A stretch of 19,497 bases of DNA from NCBI GenBank assembly GCA_012271025.1, contig JAAXHF010000079.1:1151-20647 (forward strand), in the 5' to 3' direction. This document shows, piece after piece, positions 5,699 through 14,228 of this stretch. The first letter of the stretch is position 1. Every line of letters begins with the position of its first letter. Under the pieces are notes generated by a model. The model saw only the letters and a program-made list of their open reading frames with translations, did no database searches and was not told the origin of the DNA. The translations under genes were made by a program, and so were the position numbers. The DNA is from Deltaproteobacteria bacterium (GTDB lineage: Bacteria; Desulfobacterota_B; Binatia; Bin18).

Positions 5699-8600
5699 AT
5701 GTCGTGGAAAACCTTGCTCCATAAGATCGTTGGCAGCAGCAACGACAGACAGCTCAAAAAAATGCGGCCGACGGTTGAGGCGATCAACGCGCTTGAACCC
5801 GAACTGGCCGCCCTCAGCCTTGACCAGCTCCGGGCCAAAACCGATGAATTCCGGGCGTCCATCACAACCGCCACCCAGGCTCTGCGCGAGCAGTTGGCCG
5901 ACGCCCAAGCCCAGCTCGAACAGGAAGCCGACCCGGACGAGCAGGGCTACCTCAAGGAAGACTGCGAGAAGATCGAAAAAGAGCTGCGCGAGGCCGAGGC
6001 CCAGGCTCTTGGCGATCTCCTGCCGCAGGCCTTTGCCGTTGTCCGCGAGACCTCCCGGCGGGTCACCGGCATGCGGCATTTTGATTGTCAGCTCATCGGC
6101 GGCATGGTGCTCCACCAGGGACGTATTGCCGAGATGAAGACCGGTGAGGGCAAGACGCTGGTCGCCACCCTGCCGCTGTACCTCAACGCCCTGCTTGGGC
6201 GGGGATCACACTTAGTGACTGTCAACGACTATCTGGCCCGCCGCGACGTGCAGTGGATGGGGCCGATCTTCCACACCCTGGGCCTGTCGGTCGGCTCCAT
6301 CGTCCACGATACCAGCTTCGTGTTTGATCCCAGCCATGTGGTCAAGGACTACCGTTTTCTCAACCTGCGTCCGGTCAGCCGTCAGGAGGCGTACCGGGCC
6401 GATGTGACCTACGGGACGAATAACGAGTTCGGGTTTGACTATCTGCGCGACAACATGAAGTTCAGCGACGAGGACTACGCCCAGCGCGAACCCCATTTCG
6501 CGATTGTCGACGAGGTCGATAATATCCTGATCGACGAGGCGCGCACACCGCTGATCATCTCCGGTCCGGCCGAGGAATCGACCGAAAAATACTACGCCCT
6601 GAACCGGGTCATCCCCCGGCTGCAAAAAGACCTCGATTACGCGATTGACGAAAAACAGCGTAACGCCACCCTGACCGAAGAGGGGGTGTCCAAGGTTGAG
6701 CGCATCCTGAGGGTCAAAAACCTGTACGATCCGTCTGAAATCGGCACCCTGCACCACGTCAACCAGGCCCTGCGGGCTCACGCCCTGTTCAAGCGCGATG
6801 TCGATTATGTGGTCAAGGACGGCGAGGTCGTCATTGTTGACGAGTTTACCGGCCGCCTGATGCCCGGCCGACGCTGGTCCGATGGGCTGCACCAGGCGGT
6901 TGAGGCCAAGGAAGGCGTGCGCATCCGTCAGGAAAACCAGACCCTGGCGACGATCACCATCCAGAACTATTTTCGCATGTATCACAAGCTGGGCGGCATG
7001 ACCGGCACGGCCGATACCGAGGCGGTGGAGTTCAAAAAGATCTACAGCCTCGACGTGGTCGTCATTCCGCCCAACAAGGGCCTGTCGCGCCAGGACTTCC
7101 CGGATGTGGTGTACAAAACCGAGCGCGAGAAGTTTCAGGCTGTTGCCGATGAGATCGCCGAGTGTTACCAGCGTGGCCAGCCGGTGCTGGTCGGCACCGT
7201 GTCGGTCGAAAAATCCGAGCGGCTCAGCAAGCTGCTCAAAAAGAAGCACATCAAGCACAACGTCCTGAACGCGGTCAATCACGAGGCCGAGGCCAATATC
7301 ATCGCCCAGGCCGGCCGTTTTGGCGGGGTAACGATTGCCACCAACATGGCCGGTCGGGGCACCGACATTCTGCTCGGCGGCAATCCCGAGTTCCTGGCCC
7401 GGGTCGAGATCGAAAAAACCTGGCTGAAAAAAGCCGCGCCGGCCCACACCAGGACCAAGAGCTATGAAGAGAGCCTGGAAGAGCTGCGCGAGGCCTACAA
7501 CGCCGCCCTGGCCAAGGCGCGTCAGCGCTACGAGCCGGACTGGAAACCCCACGAGGAGGCGCGCAACGCCGCCCTGTCGCGCCTGTCCGAGACCTACCGA
7601 CCCTTCCTCCACGCCTCCCTGCAACACGCCCGGGCGGCCTATCAGGCTCTGACCGCCCAGCTTGATTTTGCGACCGACGCGCCTGCCGCAGATGTCCTCG
7701 CACACTACACCCAGGCGTGTGAGACGTATGAACACGCCCTGACCGAGTATGACAAAGTCGTTGGGCCGTGTCTGGCCGAAGAGCGGCGCGAGGAGTATGA
7801 GACCGTGTGTGCCGATTACGCCGGGCTGTTGGCCGAAGGCGTGTCAGCTCAGACGGCCGACCGTCTTGAGCTGCTGCGCGGCCGCTACGAGCGCATGCTC
7901 GACGAGTACAGCCAGGCGATCGTGCGGATGGCCGAGGTCGCGCTGAGCGACAATGGCGAGGTCAGCCAGCAGTTCGAGCAGGCCCAGCGGGCGCACCAGG
8001 AAGCCCAGCAGGCGTATGACGCGGCCGATCAGCTGTACGAAGAAAAACGCCAGCCCTACGAGGCTGCGGTGGCCGAGGCCGAGCGGGTGTACGAAGAACA
8101 GCGCCGCGAGCGGGTCAAGGTCGTCGAGGAAGTCCGCGAGCAGCTCGAAAAGTCGCCCGAGGTCTACCAGCACGCTTTTGACGCGGCCCAGGCCAGCTAC
8201 CAGGAGACGTGTGCCGAAGAACGCGGCAAGGTCGTGGAGGCCGGCGGGCTGCACATCCTGGGGACCGAACGGCACGAGGCGCGACGCATCGACAACCAGC
8301 TGCGCGGCCGGGCCGGCCGTCAGGGCGACCCCGGCTCGTCGCGCTTCTACCTGTCGCTGGAAGACGATCTGCTGCGTATCTTCGGGGCCGACCGTATTCA
8401 GGGCATCATGGACCGGCTGGGCATGGAGGAGGGCGAGCCGATTGAACACGGCCTGGTCACCCGGGCCATCGAGAACGCCCAGGGACGGGTCGAGGCGCGC
8501 AACTTTGATATTCGCAAACACCTGCTCGAGTATGACGATGTCATGAACAAGCAGCGCGAAGTCATCTACGACCAGCGCCGCACCTTTCTGACCGGCGAGG

Positions 8601-9271
8601 ACCTGTCGGCCGAGGCCCTGGAGATGATTGAGGACACGGCCGAACAAAGCCTCGGGGTCTATCTGTCCGAGGACCTGCCGCCGGAAGAGTGGGATTGGAA
8701 GGCGCTGGACGACACCCTGTTTCGGCAGTTCAACTTCCGGCTGTCGCTGAGCGAGGAAGACAAGCGGAACGCCGACCCCGACGACTTGCGCCAGGACATC
8801 CACGACCGGGTCCTGGCCATGTACCGCGAGCGGGAGGAAAACTTCACCCCGTCGGTCCTGCGCTATTTGGAGAAGGTCATTCTGCTCCAGACCATGGACG
8901 CCCTGTGGAAAGACCACCTGCTGTCCATGGATCACCTCAAAGAGGCTGTCGGGCTCAGGGGCTACGGGCAGAAAAACCCCCTTCAGGAATACCAGAAAGA
9001 AGGCTTCGCGCTGTTCGAGCAGCTCCACGACCGGATGCGGACCGAGGTGGTGGAAAAACTGTTTACCGTCCAGATCGCCCGCCAGGAAGACGTCCAGAAG
9101 CTGGAAGCGCGCCAGGCCGAGCCGCGTCGTCCGCTCAGCATGAGCCACGGTCAGGATCCCCAGCCGTCAGCCCCGGTCAAGCAGGTGCGCCGAAACGAGG
9201 CCAAGGTCGGGCGTAACGAGCCGTGTCCGTGCGGCAGCGGCCGAAAATACAAGAAGTGTCACGGGGCATAG
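5699..9271 (+). CDS. secA: SecA preprotein translocase ATPase with giant NBD2 insertion
   Basis: SecA is the motor that pushes Sec-dependent preproteins through SecYEG at the inner membrane. At 1190 aa it is far longer than usual (about 800-950). Seen: Walker A GEGKT (149-153), [13 protein letters not shown] (from 271; family normally [13 protein letters not shown]), [37 protein letters not shown], and the C-terminal zinc/SecB tail [15 protein letters not shown] (1176-1190). Two insertions stand out. One is a helical, Glu/Gln-rich stretch of about 40 residues before the conserved [11 protein letters not shown]. The other is a huge helical segment of about 265 residues (about 576-841) between [16 protein letters not shown] and [12 protein letters not shown], where E. 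coli has about 37 residues. ATG 5699 is preferred over in-frame ATG 5693 because GAGGGG (5687-5692) is then correctly spaced. It leads an operon with argJ nine bases downstream. Confidence 0.97.
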   Translation: MSWKTLLHKIVGSSNDRQLKKMRPTVEAINALEPELAALSLDQLRAKTDEFRASITTATQALREQLADAQAQLEQEADPDEQGYLKEDCEKIEKELREAEAQALGDLLPQAFAVVRETSRRVTGMRHFDCQLIGGMVLHQGRIAEMKTGEGKTLVATLPLYLNALLGRGSHLVTVNDYLARRDVQWMGPIFHTLGLSVGSIVHDTSFVFDPSHVVKDYRFLNLRPVSRQEAYRADVTYGTNNEFGFDYLRDNMKFSDEDYAQREPHFAIVDEVDNILIDEARTPLIISGPAEESTEKYYALNRVIPRLQKDLDYAIDEKQRNATLTEEGVSKVERILRVKNLYDPSEIGTLHHVNQALRAHALFKRDVDYVVKDGEVVIVDEFTGRLMPGRRWSDGLHQAVEAKEGVRIRQENQTLATITIQNYFRMYHKLGGMTGTADTEAVEFKKIYSLDVVVIPPNKGLSRQDFPDVVYKTEREKFQAVADEIAECYQRGQPVLVGTVSVEKSERLSKLLKKKHIKHNVLNAVNHEAEANIIAQAGRFGGVTIATNMAGRGTDILLGGNPEFLARVEIEKTWLKKAAPAHTRTKSYEESLEELREAYNAALAKARQRYEPDWKPHEEARNAALSRLSETYRPFLHASLQHARAAYQALTAQLDFATDAPAADVLAHYTQACETYEHALTEYDKVVGPCLAEERREEYETVCADYAGLLAEGVSAQTADRLELLRGRYERMLDEYSQAIVRMAEVALSDNGEVSQQFEQAQRAHQEAQQAYDAADQLYEEKRQPYEAAVAEAERVYEEQRRERVKVVEEVREQLEKSPEVYQHAFDAAQASYQETCAEERGKVVEAGGLHILGTERHEARRIDNQLRGRAGRQGDPGSSRFYLSLEDDLLRIFGADRIQGIMDRLGMEEGEPIEHGLVTRAIENAQGRVEARNFDIRKHLLEYDDVMNKQREVIYDQRRTFLTGEDLSAEALEMIEDTAEQSLGVYLSEDLPPEEWDWKALDDTLFRQFNFRLSLSEEDKRNADPDDLRQDIHDRVLAMYREREENFTPSVLRYLEKVILLQTMDALWKDHLLSMDHLKEAVGLRGYGQKNPLQEYQKEGFALFEQLHDRMRTEVVEKLFTVQIARQEDVQKLEARQAEPRRPLSMSHGQDPQPSAPVKQVRRNEAKVGRNEPCPCGSGRKYKKCHGA
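7424..8220 (+). other. SecA insertion: Tyr-rich, coiled-coil-like segment in NBD2
   Basis: About 265 residues inside the second nucleotide-binding fold, at the place of the variable subdomain of proteobacterial SecA. It is rich in Glu, Gln, Ala and Arg, with about 18 tyrosines spaced irregularly along predicted helices (for example [61 protein letters not shown]). No stop or frame change occurs across it, and flanking SecA motifs are intact in the same frame. Boundaries are approximate. Confidence 0.8.
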
Positions 9272-9280
9272 GAGGGCGGC

Positions 9281-10489
9281 ATGCGGGTCAAGGTCGAAAA
9301 AAAACCGGTGGTGGTGCCCGGCTTTCGTTTCAGCAGCGTCTCGTGTGGCATCAAGCCGAGCCGGAAAAAGGATCTGTCCCTGATCGTGTCGGACTGTCCG
9401 GCCACGGCTGTCGCCGCCTTTACCACCAATCAGGTCAAGGGCGCGCCGGTGCTGGTCGGCCTGGAGCGGATGAAGCGCGGCCAGCTCCAGGCCGTGGTGG
9501 TCAACAGCGGGATTGCCAACGTCTCGACCGGTCAGGCAGGCCTGCGTCTGGCCCATAAGACATGTCGTCTGGTCGGCCGTCAGCTGGGCATTGACGAGGG
9601 CCTGGTGCTGCCGTCGTCGACCGGCAAGATCGGCGTCCTGCCGCCGTGGGAAAAAATGCGGCCCGGGATTATCGCAGCCTGCGACACGCTCTCGCCCCGG
9701 GGCTTTTGGCATGCGCTGTCGGGTATCATGACGACCGATGCCTTTCCCAAGGCGGCGGTCCGTCAGCTGAAGCTTGGCGGCCAGACCGTGACCCTGGCCG
9801 GTCTGGCCAAAGGCGCGGGCATGATCAACCCCAATATGGCGACCATGCTGTGCTATGTCGTGACCGACGCTGCGGTCGAGACCGACGCCCTGCGCCAGAC
9901 CCTGGACATGACGCTGGGCGATTCGTTTAACGCCATCAGCGTGGACGGGGATACCAGCACCAGCGATACGCTGGTACTGATGGCCAACGGCCTGGCCCAC
10001 AACCGGCCGGTCACACAAGCGGGCCGCGACTTCCGGGCCTTCAAGACCGCCGTCGGTGAGATGCTGTGCGAGCTGGCCCGGATGTGCGTCAAGGACGGCG
10101 AGAGGGCGACCCGGGTGGTTGATATTTTTGTTCGGGGCACCCGAACGGACGAGGATGCCCGGAAGATCGCCCGGACCGTGGCCTATTCCCCGCTGGTCAA
10201 GACCGCCTTTTTTGGCGGCGACCCGAACTGGGGACGGATTGCGTGTGCGGTGGGCTATGCCGGGGTACGGCTGGATCAGCACAAGCTGAATATTCGGGTC
10301 GGGGATGTGTTGATCGGCCGCAACGGCATGAGTACCGGTTCGGACAACGAAAAGCGGGCGGCGGTGGTCATGCAACAGCCCGAGTTTTCCATCGCCATCG
10401 ACCTGCGCGGGGGCAAGGGCCGGGCTCACGTGGTAACGTCCGATCTGTCCACCGGTTATGTCCACTTCAACTCGGCCTACTCGACCTGA
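9281..10489 (+). CDS. argJ: ArgJ, glutamate N-acetyltransferase / amino-acid acetyltransferase
   Basis: A 402-aa protein of usual ArgJ length. ArgJ transfers acetyl from N-acetylornithine to glutamate in the cyclic arginine pathway; bifunctional forms also use acetyl-CoA. The precursor cuts itself before the conserved Thr of KGAGMINPNMATMLCYVVTD, here Thr188, to give alpha and beta chains that form the cytoplasmic enzyme. Other family marks are FTTNQVKGAPV, VVVNSGIANV, PSSTGKIGVLPPWEKM, VDGDTSTSDT, FFGGDPNWGRIACAVGYA and the C-terminal STGYVHFNSAYST. The ATG lies nine bases after the secA stop with GGAGG overlapping that stop. Whether it is mono- or bifunctional cannot be told here. The pairing secA-argJ is retained in some deltaproteobacteria-like genomes, from memory. 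Confidence 0.95.
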   Translation: MRVKVEKKPVVVPGFRFSSVSCGIKPSRKKDLSLIVSDCPATAVAAFTTNQVKGAPVLVGLERMKRGQLQAVVVNSGIANVSTGQAGLRLAHKTCRLVGRQLGIDEGLVLPSSTGKIGVLPPWEKMRPGIIAACDTLSPRGFWHALSGIMTTDAFPKAAVRQLKLGGQTVTLAGLAKGAGMINPNMATMLCYVVTDAAVETDALRQTLDMTLGDSFNAISVDGDTSTSDTLVLMANGLAHNRPVTQAGRDFRAFKTAVGEMLCELARMCVKDGERATRVVDIFVRGTRTDEDARKIARTVAYSPLVKTAFFGGDPNWGRIACAVGYAGVRLDQHKLNIRVGDVLIGRNGMSTGSDNEKRAAVVMQQPEFSIAIDLRGGKGRAHVVTSDLSTGYVHFNSAYST

Positions 10490-10499
10490 GGAGACGCGT

Positions 10500-11624
10500 A
10501 TGAACGCTCAATCCAAAATCATCGACGCCGACGGTCACATCGTTGAGCCGCCGGCCCTGTGGCAGGAGTATGTCGAACTCGCCTTCCGTGACCGCATTCC
10601 CCAGGTCGTCAAAGACGACGAAGGGGTCGAGCGGCTGAAGGTCGAGGGCCGCATCCTGCCCCGCAGCCCGATGATGATTGCCGCCATGTGTATCCCCGGC
10701 GGCCTGAGTCAGCCCGAGCGTGCCCGTCAGCTGTCCTGGGAGGATCTGCGGCCGGGCAGCTTTGAGCCCCACGCCCGGATCCAGGATATGGACGAGGACG
10801 GCATTGATGTCTCCATCCTCTACCCCTCGCTAGGTCTGGCCTACGGCGCCCTGCGCGACCCCGAGCTGGCCGCTGCGGCCTGTCGCGCCTACAACAACTG
10901 GATGGCCGACTTCTGCCGTCCGTATCCCGACCGGCTGTACCACATGGCGCCGGTCCCGCTGGTCGACGTTGAGGCGGCCATCCGCGAGATGCACCGGGTG
11001 GTCAAAGAGCACGGGGTCAAGGCGATTACGATTCGGCCCAACCCGCACAACGACCGCCGTCTCAACGACCCGGCCTATGATCGGCTGTGGGCCGAGGCCC
11101 AGGACCTGGACTGTACGGTAGCGATTCACAGTGCGGTGATCGGTGAGCTGCCCACGGCCGGCTTCGACCGCTACCCCGATTTCTTCCAGCGCATGATTAT
11201 CGCCCATCCGTTCGAGCAGCAGATGGCGTGCATGGATCTGTGCTGCGGCGGGGTGCTGGAGCAATACCCCAGGCTGCGTATCGCCATCCTCGAGTCGGGC
11301 GGCGGCTGGCTGCCGTACTGGTTGGCCCGGCTGGACGAGTTCGCCGAAAAAATCGGCCACATGCTGCCGTCCCTGCGTCTCAAACCCAGCGAGTATTTCT
11401 ACCGCCAGTGTTTCCTGTCGTGCGAGCCCGATGACGTGGCTCTCAAAACCGCCACCGCCCTGGGCACCGACCGAGTCTTGATGTGGGCCTCGGACTACCC
11501 GCACTTCGACTGCGTGTTTCCGGGCGTGGTGGATGAACTCAAAGAACACTGCGCCGATCTCCCGGACGGCGCCCGGGCCAACATCATGAGCGACAACGCG
11601 GCCCGCTGCTACGGTCTGCGCTGA
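10500..11624 (+). CDS. Amidohydrolase family 2 (ACMSD/PF04909-like) enzyme
   Basis: A 374-aa TIM-barrel metal enzyme of the ACMSD/gamma-resorcylate decarboxylase/4-oxalomesaconate hydratase superfamily. ATG 10500 is chosen for GAGGAG seven bases upstream, directly after the argJ stop; a longer in-frame start at 10458 would overlap argJ and lacks a site. Metal and catalytic candidates are DADGH (Asp9, Asp11, His13; the classical HxH is DxH here), His210 in VAIHSAV, His236 in IIAHPFEQQ, Glu265 in LESGGGWLPYWLARLDE and Asp332 in WASDYPHFD. It has no signal peptide, so it is cytoplasmic. Members decarboxylate or hydrolyse aromatic and muconic acids. It is followed 18 bases later by a hydratase-family gene, which supports a ring-cleavage-product pathway, but the substrate is not identifiable. 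Confidence 0.9.
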   Translation: MNAQSKIIDADGHIVEPPALWQEYVELAFRDRIPQVVKDDEGVERLKVEGRILPRSPMMIAAMCIPGGLSQPERARQLSWEDLRPGSFEPHARIQDMDEDGIDVSILYPSLGLAYGALRDPELAAAACRAYNNWMADFCRPYPDRLYHMAPVPLVDVEAAIREMHRVVKEHGVKAITIRPNPHNDRRLNDPAYDRLWAEAQDLDCTVAIHSAVIGELPTAGFDRYPDFFQRMIIAHPFEQQMACMDLCCGGVLEQYPRLRIAILESGGGWLPYWLARLDEFAEKIGHMLPSLRLKPSEYFYRQCFLSCEPDDVALKTATALGTDRVLMWASDYPHFDCVFPGVVDELKEHCADLPDGARANIMSDNAARCYGLR

Positions 11625-11642
11625 CAGGCAAGGAGTCCCGGT

Positions 11643-12410
11643 ATGCAAGATCAGCAAGATCAGGCCGCTCTTATCGACGCCTTATACACCGGACGCCGGG
11701 ACGGGGTCGCCGCCTCCGGGCTTGACAACCTCCAGTGCAGTTTAGAAGAAGCGCTGGGCCTACAGCTCAGGGTGCTGGAGCGCTTTACGGCCGGTGGCGA
11801 GCAGCTCGGAGGCTGGAAAGTCGGCCTGACGTCCGGCAGGGCGCGCGACCGCATGGGCGCCGGCTTCCGGCCGTTCGGCTATATCCTGCGCAGCCGCATT
11901 GTTGAGGCTGAGTCGGTCCTGCCGCTGGCCAATATCCTCAACTGCCAACTGGAGCCGGAGCTGTGTCTGATCGTCGGCTCTGCGCTGTCCGGGGAGAACG
12001 TGAGCGCGGCCGAGGCCAAGGCGGCGGTTCGGGCCGTTGCCCCGGCGTTTGAGATCAACGAAATCCGGGTGAGGGCCGACACGGGCCAGGCGGCACTGCT
12101 GGCCGACGGTCTGGCCCAGTGGGGCATCGTCCTCGGACCCCCGACCGCAGTCCGGGACGACCTGATTCATACCACGGTTGAATTTTCCCAGGATGGCCGG
12201 CTGGTCGAGACCAAGACCCCCGGCCAGACCATGGATGACCCCTACCTGTCGCTGGCCCGCCTGTGCCGGCTGTTGCACGCCTATGGCCGCGGCTTGGAGC
12301 CCGGACAGCCGGTGATTACCGGCTCCTTCTGTCATCATGCGATTACCCGGCCGGGCAGCTACCGGGCGTCTTTTTCCGATATCGGCGAGGTGTCGGTGCG
12401 CTTTGTGTAG
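11643..12410 (+). CDS. 2-keto-4-pentenoate hydratase / 4-oxalocrotonate decarboxylase family
   Basis: A 255-aa protein of the MhpD/FAH fold group, with the usual length. It has the N-terminal helical region with GGWKVGLTS (56-64), the acidic metal-binding motif LEPELCLI (Glu104 and Glu106), PAFEINEIR (Glu137) and QPVITGSF (222-229). These enzymes hydrate 2-hydroxypenta-2,4-dienoate or decarboxylate 4-oxalocrotonate using Mg2+ or Mn2+ in meta-cleavage pathways. AAGGAG sits about eight bases before the ATG. It is the last gene of the run starting with secA, and a strong GC hairpin follows its stop. Together with the preceding amidohydrolase it points to catabolism of ring-cleavage products. Hydratase and decarboxylase cannot be separated here. 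Confidence 0.88.
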   Translation: MQDQQDQAALIDALYTGRRDGVAASGLDNLQCSLEEALGLQLRVLERFTAGGEQLGGWKVGLTSGRARDRMGAGFRPFGYILRSRIVEAESVLPLANILNCQLEPELCLIVGSALSGENVSAAEAKAAVRAVAPAFEINEIRVRADTGQAALLADGLAQWGIVLGPPTAVRDDLIHTTVEFSQDGRLVETKTPGQTMDDPYLSLARLCRLLHAYGRGLEPGQPVITGSFCHHAITRPGSYRASFSDIGEVSVRFV

Positions 12411-12437
12411 AACAGGGGAGGGCGGTCGGCCCTCCCC
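12411..12437. terminator. GC hairpin between convergent genes, likely bidirectional terminator
   Basis: GGGGAGGGC (12415-12423) and GCCCTCCCC (12429-12437) form a perfect nine-base stem around the loop GGTCG, four bases after the hydratase stop. No T-run follows on either strand, so it may act as a Rho-independent stop without U-tail or as an mRNA 3' end protector. The block AACAGGGGAGGG (12411-12422) recurs exactly after the stop at 19130. Confidence 0.6.
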
Positions 12438-12462
12438 GTGGCGAGAGAACCCGGACCGAGGC

Positions 12463-14193
12463 TCAGGCGGCCCGACCGTGGCGCAGCAGCTTGCCCGGTG
12501 TGTCGCCGCTACACCTGCCGTCGGCAAAGGTCTCGACCCCGTGGACGAGAATCGACCGGTAGCCGCGCGAACGCTGGACCCGCCGCCACTCTCCGCCGGG
12601 CAGGTCGTGGGCGATCTCGCCGATCCAGTCCGGCTCAATACCCAGGCCGTCCAGCTCGTAGACCACCACGTCGGCGGCCGCGCCCTCGCGCAACACCCCG
12701 CGGTCACGAAACCCGGCCGCATGGGCCGGCAGGGCCGACAGACGGTAGTGAGCCTCTTCGAGGCTGATCTTCTGCTCGTCGCGGACCAGCCAGCTCAGAA
12801 AGTCGGTCGTGAACGCCCCGCCGGTGAAGAACTTGGTGTGCGCCCCGCCGTCTGACACGCCCGGGAAGGTGTACGCCGAGTCGGTAATGATCTCGGCGTT
12901 GAACTCGGCGTTGAACTCCGGTTCGGGCTGGAGGAATTCGGCCTTGAGGTCGGTGGCCAGGGATAGGTCGAGCATCACATCGACCGGATGTTTGTGCTCG
13001 GTCTCGGCGATCTCGCCCACAGACTGGCCGACATAGTGTTCCAGATCCGGGGTGTTGGCCACCGACTGGACCAGCAGGCGGGGCAGGCGGCCGCCGATGC
13101 CGGCCGCGTTGCGGTCCAGCGCCCGCATCGCCTTGTCGCTTTTTGCCGCCTGGCGTAGCTGGGGATCGCGCATCTTGGCCGCCCGCTCGTCCTTGCTGCC
13201 GGTCAGCATGTCGCGCCAGGCTGCGGACACGTCGTACAGATTCCAGTGTTCGAGGCTAAAGGCAAAGCCGCTGCGCACGGTTGCGCCCTGGCCAAAGATG
13301 GGCAGGCCCTTGGCCCGCATGCGCTCCAGCCAAGCCAGGCTCTTGCGGTGCGGGTCGGGATTGCGTTTGCTGGCCGCAATCGCGTTATGCAGAATCGGCC
13401 GCTGAGCCGCTGAGGCCAGTTTTTCCAAAAACGCCAGGTCTTCCTTGATATGGCCGGTGGCCTGGGTGATCTGGATAAAACCGGCATCGCGCTCGCGCAG
13501 CACCCGGGCCAGATTCAGAATGTCCTCGTCAACCATGGTGTCGGTGACCATGGGCGAGCCGTCATAGTCGGCCTGACCCGAGTGCCAGCCCAGACGCTGA
13601 ATCGAAAAACCGCACAAGCCGGCGTCCATGCCCTCGGCCAGCAGCTGGCGCATCTGGCCGCGCTCAGCCTCGGTCGCCGGTCGGGTTTTGGCCGCTTCGA
13701 GGCCCATGACGTAGGTCATCAGCGAGGCGGTCGGCATGTACTGGATGCAGTTCACGCCCTTGGGCGCGCGGTCGAGCGAGTCCAGGTACTCAGGAATCGT
13801 CTCCCAGTCCCAGTCCATGCCGGCTTCCATAGACACGTACGGAATGGCCTCGGTGCGGGTCATGGTTAGCATGGAGCGCTCACGGAAGTCGGGCTGACAC
13901 GGGGCAAAGCCAAAGCCGCAGTTGCCCAACACCAGCGAGGTCACGCCGTGCCAGCCGGAAATGGTACAGTACGGGTCCCAGCGGATCTGGGCGTCATAGT
14001 GAGTGTGGAGATCGATGAAGCCCGGCGCAACAATCAGGCCGTCGGCGTCAATGACCTTTTTGGCAAAGCCGGACGCGCGTCCGCCAATCTGGGCGATTTT
14101 CCCGTCCCGAATCCATACGTCGGCCCGGAAGCGCGGGACGCGCGTGCCGTCAACAACTGTGCCGCCTTTGATCTGGATATCAAAATCTGCCAT
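12463..14193 (-). CDS. N-acyl-D-amino-acid deacylase / D-aminoacylase family amidohydrolase
   Basis: A 576-aa amidohydrolase of the COG3653 type. Start ATG 14193 is fixed by AGGAGG eight bases upstream; the open frame extends further but overlaps the VOC gene and lacks a site. Seen: N-terminal beta-sandwich (IQIKGGTVVDG), the metal motif PGFIDLHTHYD (His63, His65), NCGFGFAPC with Cys92 at the place of the metal-bridging Cys of D-aminoacylase, His269 in PILHNAI, and Asp448 in VSDGGAHTKF. The C-terminal region GAAADVVVYELDGLG is typical. The family hydrolyses N-acyl-D-amino acids and related amides in the cytoplasm. A 12-base tandem duplication gives EFNAEFNAE near 427-435. It is the second gene after the VOC protein, 35 bases downstream. 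The true substrate is uncertain. Confidence 0.92.
   Translation of the reverse strand: MADFDIQIKGGTVVDGTRVPRFRADVWIRDGKIAQIGGRASGFAKKVIDADGLIVAPGFIDLHTHYDAQIRWDPYCTISGWHGVTSLVLGNCGFGFAPCQPDFRERSMLTMTRTEAIPYVSMEAGMDWDWETIPEYLDSLDRAPKGVNCIQYMPTASLMTYVMGLEAAKTRPATEAERGQMRQLLAEGMDAGLCGFSIQRLGWHSGQADYDGSPMVTDTMVDEDILNLARVLRERDAGFIQITQATGHIKEDLAFLEKLASAAQRPILHNAIAASKRNPDPHRKSLAWLERMRAKGLPIFGQGATVRSGFAFSLEHWNLYDVSAAWRDMLTGSKDERAAKMRDPQLRQAAKSDKAMRALDRNAAGIGGRLPRLLVQSVANTPDLEHYVGQSVGEIAETEHKHPVDVMLDLSLATDLKAEFLQPEPEFNAEFNAEIITDSAYTFPGVSDGGAHTKFFTGGAFTTDFLSWLVRDEQKISLEEAHYRLSALPAHAAGFRDRGVLREGAAADVVVYELDGLGIEPDWIGEIAHDLPGGEWRRVQRSRGYRSILVHGVETFADGRCSGDTPGKLLRHGRAA
12892..12915. repeat. 12-bp tandem duplication inside the deacylase gene
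   Basis: CTCGGCGTTGAA occurs twice back to back (12892-12903 and 12904-12915). It keeps the frame and duplicates four residues (EFNA) in the deacylase. It looks like a recent slippage event without obvious harm. Confidence 0.9.
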
Positions 14194-14228
14194 GGGTGTG
14201 TCCTCCTGCGGATAATGCGTTTTCTTGC

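Noticed and set aside
7844..9148. Long minus-strand open frame (434 aa) antisense to secA, and others at 6212-7735 and 9167-10465
   Set aside because: They are shadows of secA and argJ caused by GC-rich codons; the proteins are low-complexity, with no family motifs, and the plus strand has complete known genes.
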